Source: a virus
Strand: one strand, 5' to 3'
DNA: 51,260 nt
IMG/VR virus record: IMGVR_UViG_3300042328_000940
Coordinates: 1 to 51,260 of that record
Position numbers and translations under genes: made by a program. Of the stretch, positions 16,254-23,668 are shown piece by piece. Under the pieces are notes generated by a model, which saw nothing but the letters and a program-made list of their open reading frames with translations, was not told where the DNA came from and made no database searches. The number at the start of each line of letters is the position of its first letter. Position 1 is the stretch's first letter.

Positions 16254-16688
16254 ATGACTGTAGATTTACTAAGATATCAAGAGTTTGTTAAAGCAGTAAC
16301 CAGCAAACCATCAAATGATCTAACTACCTTTATGGACAGACTAGATCAATTGGACGGCAATTGGGATTTTGAAGCACAAGGACATGGTCCTGATATCAAT
16401 GTTCCGTTGTTAATGACTGCGGCATTGGGACTAGCTGCTGAAACAGGTGAGTTTTGCGAAATTCCAAAAAAAATATTCTTTCAAGGTAAACCATTAAACG
16501 ATGAAAATGTGTTTCATATGAAACGCGAACTGGGTGACATCATATGGTATTGGATCAATGCCTGTCGAGCACTCGGCTTAAATCCAAACGATGTTGTTGA
16601 AGAAAATGTAAATAAATTAAAAGCTCGCTATCCTGGTGGTGAATTTGATGTACACTACTCTGAGAACAGGAGCAAAGGAGATTTGTAA
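16254..16688 (+). CDS. MazG-like nucleotide pyrophosphohydrolase
   Basis: 144 residues from the ATG at 16254 (GGAG 7 nt upstream). An in-frame TTG at 16233 lies inside the promoter hairpin and is rejected. The helical MazG core is visible: LGLAAETGEFCEIPKKIFF, then MKRELGDIIWYWINACRALG and EENVNKLKARYP, with the paired acidic ExxE...ExxD metal residues. The family converts NTPs or (p)ppGpp-like nucleotides to monophosphates. Phage copies are thought to alter host nucleotide or stringent signalling. It is first in an early operon that reaches the replication genes. Confidence 0.85.
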   Translation: MTVDLLRYQEFVKAVTSKPSNDLTTFMDRLDQLDGNWDFEAQGHGPDINVPLLMTAALGLAAETGEFCEIPKKIFFQGKPLNDENVFHMKRELGDIIWYWINACRALGLNPNDVVEENVNKLKARYPGGEFDVHYSENRSKGDL

Positions 16689-16924
16689 TGCATCCATTGA
16701 TACCAGACTTGACAGATGTGAGCACAGAAGAGCTACACAAAAAATATAACGAACTATTGCAAAAACTAAATCAGGCATATAGATTTGGACCCAGCGGTAT
16801 TATTCCACAAATGCAAATGATTATAGAGAACTATCGGCACGAAATGGATGTACGCAATAGAAAACTCATGGAAGAAATGGAAGCCAAAAACGACAAATTT
16901 AAAGGCATCATAGACATACAATGA
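16688..16924 (+). CDS. small conserved-type phage protein, unknown function
   Basis: 78 residues, start in a TAATG overlap with mazG. The sequence is helical and charged (STEELHKKYNELLQKLNQAY, RFGPSGIIPQMQMIIENYRHEM, RKLMEEMEAKNDKF) and would form a short antiparallel coiled coil. There are no membrane or metal motifs. Its position between MazG and the DnaE-like fragment suggests early expression. The stop overlaps the next start by 4 nt. Confidence 0.65.
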   Translation: MHPLIPDLTDVSTEELHKKYNELLQKLNQAYRFGPSGIIPQMQMIIENYRHEMDVRNRKLMEEMEAKNDKFKGIIDIQ

Positions 16925-17439
16925 AATATGATAATTTTGGCCAAGCCTATGTGTCTAGCACAGAATTGTGCGAATTGCTTTATAAAAATCCGGACATAAA
17001 CATAGATCAATTTTTTGTTGAAGATTGGAACCAATATAACACAGCAGTTTATCAAACCTTTGCTGATCTACCTCAAGTAAAGCAATATCATCCTTATCCT
17101 GGAAATTATTCTGCTGAAATATTCCACAAAACAAAACAAAACATATGGAATATGCCTTCTGACTACAGCACAATGAATATAGCTCAATGGCTACTAGATA
17201 AATGTAAAACAGAAGAGGAATTACAAAGAGTTGGCAAAGAACTTCTGCTTTATCAAGAAAGAGACCTGTTTCCTTTATTACAACAGCTAAAATACATGGT
17301 TGATATCTGGAAAGAAAATAACATTATATGGGGTGTAGGTCGAGGATCTAGCGTGGCCAGCTACGTGCTGTATTTAATTGGTGTTCATAAAATTAACAGC
17401 ATATATTATGATTTAGATATCGAAGAATTTTTACGATAA
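16921..17439 (+). CDS. DNA polymerase III alpha-like fragment
   Basis: 172 residues. The last 75 (YQERDLFPLLQQLKYMVDIW, then NNIIWGVGRGSSVASYVLYL, and a FL end) match the start of the bacterial DnaE polymerase domain. There a GxGRGS...SLxxYxLGIxxIxPxxYxLxFERFL block binds nucleotide phosphate. The downstream catalytic PDxDxD palm motif and the PHP domain are absent, so it cannot be a polymerase by itself. It may be a repurposed nucleotide- or DNA-binding piece. It is intact from ATG to stop, with no frameshift seen. Confidence 0.65.
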   Translation: MKYDNFGQAYVSSTELCELLYKNPDINIDQFFVEDWNQYNTAVYQTFADLPQVKQYHPYPGNYSAEIFHKTKQNIWNMPSDYSTMNIAQWLLDKCKTEEELQRVGKELLLYQERDLFPLLQQLKYMVDIWKENNIIWGVGRGSSVASYVLYLIGVHKINSIYYDLDIEEFLR

Positions 17440-17442
17440 ATA
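17436..17442 (+). promoter_or_regulatory. late promoter element
   Basis: ATAAATA followed by CC, overlapping the stop of the DnaE-like gene (TAA 17437-17439), 18 nt before the ATG at 17461. AAGGAG lies in between. Confidence 0.65.
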
Positions 17443-17460
17443 CCCGATCAAGGAGATGTA

Positions 17461-17874
17461 ATGAGTAAAAGAATTTATAGAACTGCAAATGGCAGACAAA
17501 TTAACATTGATGCAATTATGGCGCAAAATGAAGATGCCATAGCAGTTGGTAATATGCGTGTAAATGCCCGTGGAGACGAGTTAGGTCCTGGTGGTCGAAT
17601 TGAGAGAACCAGAGACAAAGCAATGGCCGATTACTATAAATTGAACACTCCGGTAGCGTCTGACTATGTACCGGTGCCAAGAGAAGCACCTAAAAAAGAT
17701 TTAGTAGATGATTGGATAGAACCATTGAATGAATCAAAACAGGAAGACCTGTCTAGTGTCGAAGAAAACACAATTACTACTAAACCATTAAGAGGTAGCC
17801 TTGCAAGCTCTGTAGCAAACACACAACCCCAACAACCAATGGGACTTAAAAAAACAGGCCCAACAAGAATTTAA
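17461..17874 (+). CDS. phage protein with extended proline-rich tail, unknown function
   Basis: 137 residues, strong AAGGAG site. The N terminus (MSKRIYRTANGRQINIDAIM, VNARGDELGPGGRIERTRD, YYKLNT) looks like a compact conserved head. The C-terminal half is low complexity with Pro, Gln, Ser and Thr (TTKPLRGSLASSVANTQPQQ) and probably disordered. A late promoter precedes it, suggesting a virion or assembly role. It lies 11 nt before the co-chaperonin gene. Confidence 0.6.
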   Translation: MSKRIYRTANGRQINIDAIMAQNEDAIAVGNMRVNARGDELGPGGRIERTRDKAMADYYKLNTPVASDYVPVPREAPKKDLVDDWIEPLNESKQEDLSSVEENTITTKPLRGSLASSVANTQPQQPMGLKKTGPTRI

Positions 17875-17885
17875 GCGAGGAAAAA

Positions 17886-18308
17886 ATGGCAGTAGAGAAT
17901 CCGTTTGATCAAAAACGAGGATATCAATTTGGTTTAAACATAGATGGCGACATAAGGCCTCTAAGAAATAATATTATTGTCTCTGACATGAGTTTTGAAG
18001 GCAGACAATTAAGCAGCGGTATAGTATTATTAGGTGATGATGGAAAGACTGATGGCATTAGACCGCGATGGGCGCGAGTATTTGCCGTAGGACCTGAACA
18101 GCACGACATTTGTGTAGGGCAATGGGTGCTTGTTGAGCACGGAAGATGGAGTCGCGGTACAAAAATATTCCGAGAGGGACAGGAACTTACAATACGCAGA
18201 GCGGATCCTGAGGCAATTATTTTTGTAAGTGACACCGAACCAGAACATATAGACACCATTTCAACAGCAGTTCACGCAGAACGCCGATCAAGAGAACAAT
18301 ACGAATGA
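17886..18308 (+). CDS. GroES-like co-chaperonin (T4 gp31 analogue)
   Basis: 140 residues. The central region IRPLRNNIIVSDMSFEGRQL, then SSGIVLLGDDGKTDG, ARVFAVGPEQHDICVGQWVL, GTKIF follows the GroES beta-barrel, including the mobile-loop position (about 35-52) that docks on GroEL. The C terminus has an extra helical tail absent from bacterial GroES. T4 gp31 replaces GroES to fold the major capsid protein, and the same role is likely here. RBS GAGG. It shares a late promoter with the gene before it. Confidence 0.8.
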   Translation: MAVENPFDQKRGYQFGLNIDGDIRPLRNNIIVSDMSFEGRQLSSGIVLLGDDGKTDGIRPRWARVFAVGPEQHDICVGQWVLVEHGRWSRGTKIFREGQELTIRRADPEAIIFVSDTEPEHIDTISTAVHAERRSREQYE

Positions 18309-19105
18309 ATACAGACTATAAATTAAAAGATCCAGTTGTATTGGATTTGTCTCCTTACGGAGTCAAAAATCGTACATGCACTTGGTACGATTTTGAACAT
18401 CCCTTACACAGACTACCCCCTTTTGAACAGGTTTTCGCATCTTACTGGAATGGCTATCACTACAGTAAATGGATTAGTCCCGGAATGACCTGTGTAGATA
18501 TTGGCGCACATATTGGTGACACAGCTTTGCCCATGATGGTAGCTTGTCAAGCAACTGTGCTGGCAATTGAACCCAACATTCATATGCTACCATTTTTAGA
18601 AAAAAACTGCGAAGCAAATCAAGAGTTTGGTCGTTTTGTAATTGCCACCGAAGCTGTTACTAATGCAATCACTGAAGATCTAACCTTTGGTGACCACAAC
18701 AATGCCATGATAAATGGTGGAATACTAGATTCAAGTTGGGATTCAGGCACTGCCGCAACTGTAAAAGGAATGACTGGCAATACATTACAAGTAAAAGGAT
18801 TGCCCTTTGTGGACATCTGTGAAAAATATCTCACCCAAGACGAAGTAGATCGCATAGGTTTCGTAAAAATTGACACCGAGGGGCATGATATTGCTATAAT
18901 AGAAAACATGCGCGACTTTTTAATCAAACATAAACCAGTATTGTTGACTGAATGGTTTTTTGGTTATAGTGCCGCAGACAGTAAAAAACTATTTGACGCT
19001 ATTCATGCAGCCGGTTATGTAGCACACAATCCTGTAACCATGGAGCCAGCTAATTTGAGCCATCGTATCGAAGACCTACTATGTATACATCAAAACAATC
19101 TATGA
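18305..19105 (+). CDS. FkbM-family SAM-dependent methyltransferase
   Basis: 266 residues, start overlapping the co-chaperonin stop. Motif I is MTCVDIGAHIGDT (61-73), followed by VLAIEPN (acidic residue binding the SAM ribose) and the FkbM-type IGFVKIDTEGHD around 185. The family O-methylates sugars and other small molecules. In a phage this could act on glycan parts of the virion, on host polysaccharide or on modified DNA; the substrate is not deducible. A second FkbM gene lies at 48104. The end is coupled to the next gene (ATGA). Confidence 0.85.
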   Translation: MNTDYKLKDPVVLDLSPYGVKNRTCTWYDFEHPLHRLPPFEQVFASYWNGYHYSKWISPGMTCVDIGAHIGDTALPMMVACQATVLAIEPNIHMLPFLEKNCEANQEFGRFVIATEAVTNAITEDLTFGDHNNAMINGGILDSSWDSGTAATVKGMTGNTLQVKGLPFVDICEKYLTQDEVDRIGFVKIDTEGHDIAIIENMRDFLIKHKPVLLTEWFFGYSAADSKKLFDAIHAAGYVAHNPVTMEPANLSHRIEDLLCIHQNNL

Positions 19106-19299
19106 AAATTGAATTAAGTAATGTTGATGGGTATCGCACCTATGGATATTTTGAACCCGTAAATCATCCCGCGGGATATCATAGTTTAAAAATTACAAGT
19201 CAATGGGAAACAGCAAAAGATCCTAACGCCGAACAAGTGAAACTGACCATGCTGCTTTCCCCGGACGCACTCAACAATCTACGCACTTTAATTAAATGA
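19102..19299 (+). CDS. small protein of unknown function coupled to the clamp loader
   Basis: 65 residues from the ATG overlapping the FkbM stop; an upstream in-frame ATG at 19081 is possible but less economical. The sequence is beta-rich (MKIELSNVDGYRTYGYFEPV, YHSLKITSQWETAKD) with a short helix at the end. It overlaps the clamp-loader start by 4 nt. No family is recognised. Confidence 0.6.
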   Translation: MKIELSNVDGYRTYGYFEPVNHPAGYHSLKITSQWETAKDPNAEQVKLTMLLSPDALNNLRTLIK

Positions 19300-20219
19300 A
19301 AGAACTTTGGACTGAAAAATATCGCCCACAAACACTTGATGGGTATGTGTTCACCGACCCCACACAGCGTGAACAAATAGAATACTTCGTTAAAGATAAA
19401 AGTATTCCACACTTGCTGTTTACTGGACCGGCTGGCACAGGTAAAACTACACTGGCAAAAATCTTAGTTAATACTCTAGATATTGATCCGTATGACTTCT
19501 TGCAAGTCAATGCCAGTAGAGACAATGGTGTAGATTTTCTTAAAAGTCGAATCGAAGGCTTTGTAAGCACAATGCCGTTTGGAGATTTAAAAATTGTGTT
19601 ACTGGATGAAGCCGATTACCTGTCACATAATGCACAGGCAATACTTCGTGGACTAATGGAGACTTATCAAGCGCAGGCAAGATTCGTTTTAACTGCTAAC
19701 TTGGCACACAAGATTATTGGTCCACTCAAATCCAGGTGTCAACAAATAGTTATTGATCGAACAGATAAAACAGAATTTACCACTAGAGCAGCAACAGTAT
19801 TGATTAATGAAGGTATTGAATTTGACATAGACACATTAGACAGTTATGTGAGAGCAACATATCCAGATTTGCGTAACTGTCTGAAACAGTTACAAACTAA
19901 TAGTTTAACCGGATCACTTACTATTGCAAAAAGTACAGGTGATGGCAGTAGTATAGATTATAAATTAGAAGTAGTTGAATTGTTTAAAGCAGGTAAAATA
20001 CGCGAGGCAAGAACTCTATTTTGTTCACACACATCAGCTGATGAATGCGAAGCAGTTTTCACTTGGATGCACAACAATCTTGATCTTTGGTCCAACACAC
20101 CAGACGGTCAAGACGAAGCAATTAAAATTATTAGAAAAGGTGCAGCTTCACATTCATTGGTAGCAGACCATGAAATAAACTTATCAGCAACATTTGTAGA
20201 ACTGAGTCAAATACAATGA
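19296..20219 (+). CDS. sliding-clamp loader ATPase subunit (T4 gp44-like)
   Basis: 307 residues. It begins like RFC small subunits (LWTEKYRPQTLDGYV). Walker A is GPAGTGKT at 44-51, Walker B VLLDEAD at 101-107, and an SRC arginine-finger motif lies near 150 (PLKSRCQQ), followed by lid and collar helices. It would open the gp45-type clamp and load it on primer-template DNA for the family B polymerase. Clamp and polymerase genes are 20-25 kb away here, whereas T4 clusters them. No gp62-like partner is recognised downstream. RBS is within the preceding gene. Confidence 0.92.
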   Translation: MKELWTEKYRPQTLDGYVFTDPTQREQIEYFVKDKSIPHLLFTGPAGTGKTTLAKILVNTLDIDPYDFLQVNASRDNGVDFLKSRIEGFVSTMPFGDLKIVLLDEADYLSHNAQAILRGLMETYQAQARFVLTANLAHKIIGPLKSRCQQIVIDRTDKTEFTTRAATVLINEGIEFDIDTLDSYVRATYPDLRNCLKQLQTNSLTGSLTIAKSTGDGSSIDYKLEVVELFKAGKIREARTLFCSHTSADECEAVFTWMHNNLDLWSNTPDGQDEAIKIIRKGAASHSLVADHEINLSATFVELSQIQ

Positions 20220-20584
20220 AAAAACAAAACATTTATCTAGTAGCCCAATATACAACAAAACCTCGTGATCCGCGTAAAACCCGAATATCTGGTTACATGA
20301 AAGATCCTGCCAATCATCAATACGATGAGCGAGTACAAATTACCAGTAGATTAAGAAATCAAGATTTGTACACAGCAAAGATTATTATAAATCTATCAAA
20401 TAAAACTGTAGATAAAAATTCATTCAATGATTTAACAAACTTCAATGATCTTTTTAAATATTTTTTCAAAGGTTATCACAAATACATTACTGAAGTAATG
20501 ATAAAACTAGATGCAGAGTACTTCAATCAAATGCTAGACGAAATGCAAGCGGAACTGGACAATGAAAAAGTACAAGCTGAGTGA
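20216..20584 (+). CDS. unknown protein following the clamp loader
   Basis: 122 residues, start overlapping the clamp-loader stop. The N-terminal half is basic (YTTKPRDPRKTRISGYMKDP), and the C-terminal half is helical and aromatic (LFKYFFKGYHKYITEVMIKL) with an acidic end. In T4 the small clamp-loader subunit gp62 follows gp44, and this gene occupies that place, but I see no convincing resemblance. Overlaps the cupin gene by 23 nt. Confidence 0.5.
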   Translation: MKKQNIYLVAQYTTKPRDPRKTRISGYMKDPANHQYDERVQITSRLRNQDLYTAKIIINLSNKTVDKNSFNDLTNFNDLFKYFFKGYHKYITEVMIKLDAEYFNQMLDEMQAELDNEKVQAE

Positions 20585-20933
20585 TTCTGGTGCTAGGGGC
20601 TGGTTCATTGGTGATTTTCCCCAAGCAGTAATTCGAACCCAAGATTTTGAAGTCTGTTGGCAAGGAAATAAAGCAGGGCATGTAGATACTCCGCATTACC
20701 ATAAAGTAATTACTGAAGTGCAATTAATAACTGAGGGTAGAATGGTAATTAACGGGGAAGAATTTGGTCCCGGCGACATTTATGTAAGCGAGCCTGGTGA
20801 ACATTACTATGCTCATTATTTAGAAGACACCGAAGTCCTAGCAGTTAAATTTCCTAGTGTTCCTAACGATAAATATTACATAGATGAGCAATATATTCAA
20901 AGCAATGAAGGCAAAGAAGAAGCGGGCAGTTGA
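20562..20933 (+). CDS. cupin-fold protein
   Basis: 123 residues. A small single-domain cupin: HVDTPHYHKVITEVQLITEG gives the first metal-binding motif (H45, H47, E52), and FGPGDIYVSEPGEHYY the second, with His near 80. Such proteins bind a metal and serve as isomerases, dioxygenases or ligand-binding regulators; the reaction cannot be predicted. It overlaps both neighbours (23 nt and 50 nt), showing strong compaction. Confidence 0.75.
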   Translation: MKKYKLSDSGARGWFIGDFPQAVIRTQDFEVCWQGNKAGHVDTPHYHKVITEVQLITEGRMVINGEEFGPGDIYVSEPGEHYYAHYLEDTEVLAVKFPSVPNDKYYIDEQYIQSNEGKEEAGS

Positions 20934-21117
20934 TCCAAATGCACCACCGCGCCCTAACTTGATGACACACGATGTAAAAATTAGAGATCAACAAAATGTT
21001 ATAAGCAATATGCAAGCAGAACTTTTCAATCTAAAAGATACAGTAAGATCACTACAAAACAAATTAAATAATCAAACTGTGTATCTACAGGCAGTACATT
21101 CAAAACTAAAAAAATAA
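20884..21117 (+). CDS. small coiled-coil protein
   Basis: 77 residues with a basic N terminus (MSNIFKAMKAKKKRAVDPNA) and a C-terminal coiled coil (QAELFNLKDTVRSLQNKLNN). The first 50 nt overlap the cupin gene in another frame, and the stop abuts the TTG start of the nucleotidase. It may be an adaptor or oligomerisation partner. No family is assigned. Confidence 0.6.
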   Translation: MSNIFKAMKAKKKRAVDPNAPPRPNLMTHDVKIRDQQNVISNMQAELFNLKDTVRSLQNKLNNQTVYLQAVHSKLKK

Positions 21118-21600
21118 TTGAACACACTATATTTAGACATGGACGGAGTCATAGCAGACTTCAATGAATATGCGTACCGCACTTTAGGAGTTCCCCCAAG
21201 CCAAGGCATCTATCCCAATGATATATGGCAACAATTAGCAAAAAATTCTAGAATCTATCGCGATTTAATTAAAACTCATTACGCTGATAGACTAGTTGCT
21301 GAGTGCAAGGATTTTACATTAACCAAAGAATATAATTTGTATTTTCTAACGGCAGTGCCCAAAGGTAACGATGTTCATTGGGCGTTTTATGATAAAGTGT
21401 TGTGGGCAAGTAAATACTTTCCAAACATAGCTGTAATGTTTGGTCCTTACAGTAAAGATAAACACATGCACTGCCAACCTGGTGATATTTTAATAGATGA
21501 TAGATTAAGCAACGTAGAAGAATGGCGTACAGCCGGTGGCATCGCTATACATCATGATAATATTGATGCCACCCTGTATGAATTATCTCGACTCTATTAA
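21118..21600 (+). CDS. 5'(3')-deoxyribonucleotidase-like HAD phosphatase
   Basis: 160 residues. TTG is taken as the start because the next ATG would cut through the catalytic motif LDMDGVIADF (D7 nucleophile, D9). The later HAD motifs are FLTAVPK (Thr) and DILIDDRLSNVEEW with paired Asp. This is the NT5C type that dephosphorylates deoxynucleotide monophosphates. In T4-like phages it would act in nucleotide-pool adjustment during host DNA breakdown. The 3' end overlaps PhoH on the opposite strand by 4 nt. Confidence 0.85.
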   Translation: MNTLYLDMDGVIADFNEYAYRTLGVPPSQGIYPNDIWQQLAKNSRIYRDLIKTHYADRLVAECKDFTLTKEYNLYFLTAVPKGNDVHWAFYDKVLWASKYFPNIAVMFGPYSKDKHMHCQPGDILIDDRLSNVEEWRTAGGIAIHHDNIDATLYELSRLY

Positions 21601-22346
21601 ACCTCCCCGTAAAGTTTAAGAACTTCGCCTACAGCAGGATGTCTACGAACATCCTTGACTGCAAATTCTACACCAGCAATGTATTGGCTATCAAAATTTG
21701 TCATCAAACTTTGGAAATTCAATAATCCGTTGTCCTTGGCCCTACGGTCGGCCTGCTGTGTATCACCTGTAATAACCATCTTGGAGTTGTCACCTAAACG
21801 AGTTAGCAGCATCTTCATCTGACTTGGTGTCGCGTTTTGCATTTCATCTGCAATAATCCACGAGTTTTTAAATGTCCGCCCTCGCATGTATGCTAGTGGA
21901 GCAATCTCTATATATTTTTCTTCTAGCAGACGCAATACCTCCTGTGGTCTATAATATTCTTCTATAATGTCAAAGATGGGCCTAGTCCAGGGTTCCATCT
22001 TTTGATTCAGTGTGCCCGGCAAAAATCCGTGTTGCTCGTCATCAACGCCTACTGCGGGCCTAGTTATAACAATTTTAGAGCATTCTCCAGCTCTAAATGC
22101 TCGTAGTGCGGCCAACACAGCCAGCATAGTTTTGCCTGTACCTGCCGGACCTGCGGCGTAAACTATTAAGCGTTGTGGATTTTGTAAGAGATCTATGTAT
22201 GTCTCTTGATTGAGACTTTTTGGAATTAACTGAATGGTGCGACGTTGTTTTTGGTATGAATCAAACTGTACTACTTGTAATTGTGTTGCTTCGCTTCTAC
22301 GGCGTTTACTCAAGACTTCCTCCTTTATAGTTGGTGGATCTGTCAT
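21597..22346 (-). CDS. phoH: PhoH-like ATPase
   Basis: 249 residues on the minus strand. Walker A GPAGTGKT at 66-73, ITRPAVGV, the PhoH-specific GFLPGTLNQKMEPW, APLAYMRGRTF, Walker B IIADEMQN near 168 and TGDTQQAD. PhoH proteins are RecA-fold ATPases linked to RNA metabolism, and phoH is a common marker gene of marine phages. RBS GGGACAAGG before the ATG. It is transcribed against its neighbours, so it has separate control; a possible minus-strand promoter lies in the 193-nt gap upstream (TTGAAC, 16 nt, TAAAAT) but is not convincing. Confidence 0.92.
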   Translation of the reverse strand: MTDPPTIKEEVLSKRRRSEATQLQVVQFDSYQKQRRTIQLIPKSLNQETYIDLLQNPQRLIVYAAGPAGTGKTMLAVLAALRAFRAGECSKIVITRPAVGVDDEQHGFLPGTLNQKMEPWTRPIFDIIEEYYRPQEVLRLLEEKYIEIAPLAYMRGRTFKNSWIIADEMQNATPSQMKMLLTRLGDNSKMVITGDTQQADRRAKDNGLLNFQSLMTNFDSQYIAGVEFAVKDVRRHPAVGEVLKLYGEV

Positions 22347-22514
22347 TGCCTTGTCCCTGTAGTGGGCTTGGCAACCTTTTTATCAAGTCCACGTTTCTAT
22401 TTAATAAAGGATTTGATTGCTTATAATGCAGTTTTATGCCAATATCATTGAGCTAAGTATTAAGCTATCCACTAAATTTTAAAAAACCAATAGCTGTGTT
22501 CAAATCTTTATTCG

Positions 22515-22539
22515 ATAAATAACTTATATTGGAAGTTAT
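22515..22539 (+). promoter_or_regulatory. late promoter inside a 7-bp inverted repeat
   Basis: ATAAATA at 22515-22521. ATAACTT (22519-22525) pairs perfectly with AAGTTAT (22533-22539), loop 7 nt, the right arm touching the ATG at 22540. The predicted late start (about 22528) is in the loop, so only read-through RNA can form the hairpin, which covers part of GGAAG, the ribosome-binding site. Confidence 0.7.
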
Positions 22540-23088
22540 ATGGCTACAGATATCAACAACGTATTAGAAAATATTAAAGAACTGTCAATGACTGATAGTG
22601 CAGTTAATACACTATTGGACTTTGAGCGTGTGATTGATGAATTAGATATATACGCATTTAAAAATTGGAAGCGTGGCGAGCTAGTTGAAGGGCCAAAATA
22701 CGAAAAATATTTTGTTGTCTGCACATTCATGTGGCCGTACAAAAAAATGCCCGACCCACGAGGTGGCGAGCGTCTATTAGACTATGGCTGCGAAATCAAA
22801 TATAAAAAAGACATATTAGAATATCCAGTCAAAGTCAAAGATCAAAATGATTTTAAACCTGGCACTCGAGTACCTAAACTAGCTAGCACACCAGTTTGGC
22901 TTGTGGAGATTGTAATGCCAAAAAAACTAATGCAAGAAATCAACCAGGGCAGCTTGGAATTAGAATCCGGCACAGTTGATGTTGAAGATATTGAATCCAG
23001 TTACGAAGAAGGGCTCGATGACAAAATGTACAACACGAACACCAACGCTCCAGAAGCAGCAGTACAAGGAAAACCAAATGCAGTCTAA
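22540..23088 (+). CDS. conserved-type phage protein, probably structural, unknown function
   Basis: 182 residues. The N-terminal helix (NVLENIKELSMTDSAVNTLL) is followed by a mixed domain with motif FVVCTFMWPYKKMPDPRGGE and LDYGCEIKYKKDI, and an acidic disordered C terminus (ESGTVDVEDIESSYEEGLDD). It is late-promoter driven with an RNA hairpin at the start codon, suggesting a late virion or assembly protein. It overlaps the next gene by 11 nt. No family is assigned. Confidence 0.6.
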   Translation: MATDINNVLENIKELSMTDSAVNTLLDFERVIDELDIYAFKNWKRGELVEGPKYEKYFVVCTFMWPYKKMPDPRGGERLLDYGCEIKYKKDILEYPVKVKDQNDFKPGTRVPKLASTPVWLVEIVMPKKLMQEINQGSLELESGTVDVEDIESSYEEGLDDKMYNTNTNAPEAAVQGKPNAV

Positions 23089-23626
23089 TATAAACGAGGG
23101 CTTAGAACAAAACGATCTAGCTAGACTAATAACACCAGAATTGCACATTGATGAGTACAAAAGCAAAATGGGCAAGGACGAAGATATTGTTGTTCTAAGT
23201 TTTAAAGTAAGTGGGCGCGAGCCAGCTGAGGATCTAGTTAACTTTATTGAAAAGGGTTATGAGTGGGTATTAGATGCTGATGTTAGTGCCGGTGAATTAG
23301 ATGACGGTGATTTTCTAGTTTTTGTTGAGTTAGATCGTGAGTCCCACGCAGCTGAAAATATTATAGCCATGATGCAAGATATAATGAACTTGACCAGTCA
23401 AGTCATGGGCGAGTGGTCAGTTCAAATTAGATCACGCCCAGAAAAACTAGAACTAACAGCAGACAATATCAGAAACAATGTTCCACTTACAACCAGCACA
23501 TATCAAGCACAGTATGGTAAAAAAGGACTTGACGAAATGCGCACAGCAGCAGGCGTGGCTGTGACTACTCGAGCACCTGTAAACGACCATACTCAAACCA
23601 TAAGAAGCCTAGCAGGCATTCTTTAA
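23078..23626 (+). CDS. conserved-type phage protein, unknown function
   Basis: The frame is open further upstream, but the ATG at 23078, preceded by AAGGA, is the sensible start. The 182-residue product has a ferredoxin-like beta-alpha pattern: IVVLSFKVSGREPAEDLVNF, GYEWVLDADVSAGELDDGDF, LVFVELDRESHAAENI. It ends with a helical and low-complexity tail. It is paired with the gene before it by an 11-nt overlap and is probably a virion or assembly component. No enzymatic motif is seen. Confidence 0.6.
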   Translation: MQSNINEGLEQNDLARLITPELHIDEYKSKMGKDEDIVVLSFKVSGREPAEDLVNFIEKGYEWVLDADVSAGELDDGDFLVFVELDRESHAAENIIAMMQDIMNLTSQVMGEWSVQIRSRPEKLELTADNIRNNVPLTTSTYQAQYGKKGLDEMRTAAGVAVTTRAPVNDHTQTIRSLAGIL

Positions 23627-23636
23627 CCAAAAGAGC

Positions 23637-23665
23637 ATAAATACTGGTAGTTCAATTACCAGTAT
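23637..23665 (+). promoter_or_regulatory. late promoter inside a 9-bp inverted repeat
   Basis: ATAAATA at 23637-23643. ATACTGGTA (23641-23649) pairs perfectly with TACCAGTAT (23657-23665), loop GTTCAAT, ending 3 nt before the ATG at 23669. The predicted late start (about 23650) is at the loop edge. No Shine-Dalgarno sequence is visible. Confidence 0.7.
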
Positions 23666-23668
23666 ATT

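Noticed and set aside
16921-17439. DnaE-like gene as a frameshifted full polymerase
   Set aside because: Downstream sequence encodes unrelated, intact genes with their own late promoter; no remnants of palm motifs in other frames.
17924-18259. 111-codon minus-strand frame under the co-chaperonin gene
   Set aside because: Complete overlap with a recognisable GroES-like gene.
22347-22539. Additional gene in the 193-nt gap between phoH and the 22540 gene
   Set aside because: No frame with start signal; the gap holds the late promoter hairpin and possibly a weak phoH promoter.
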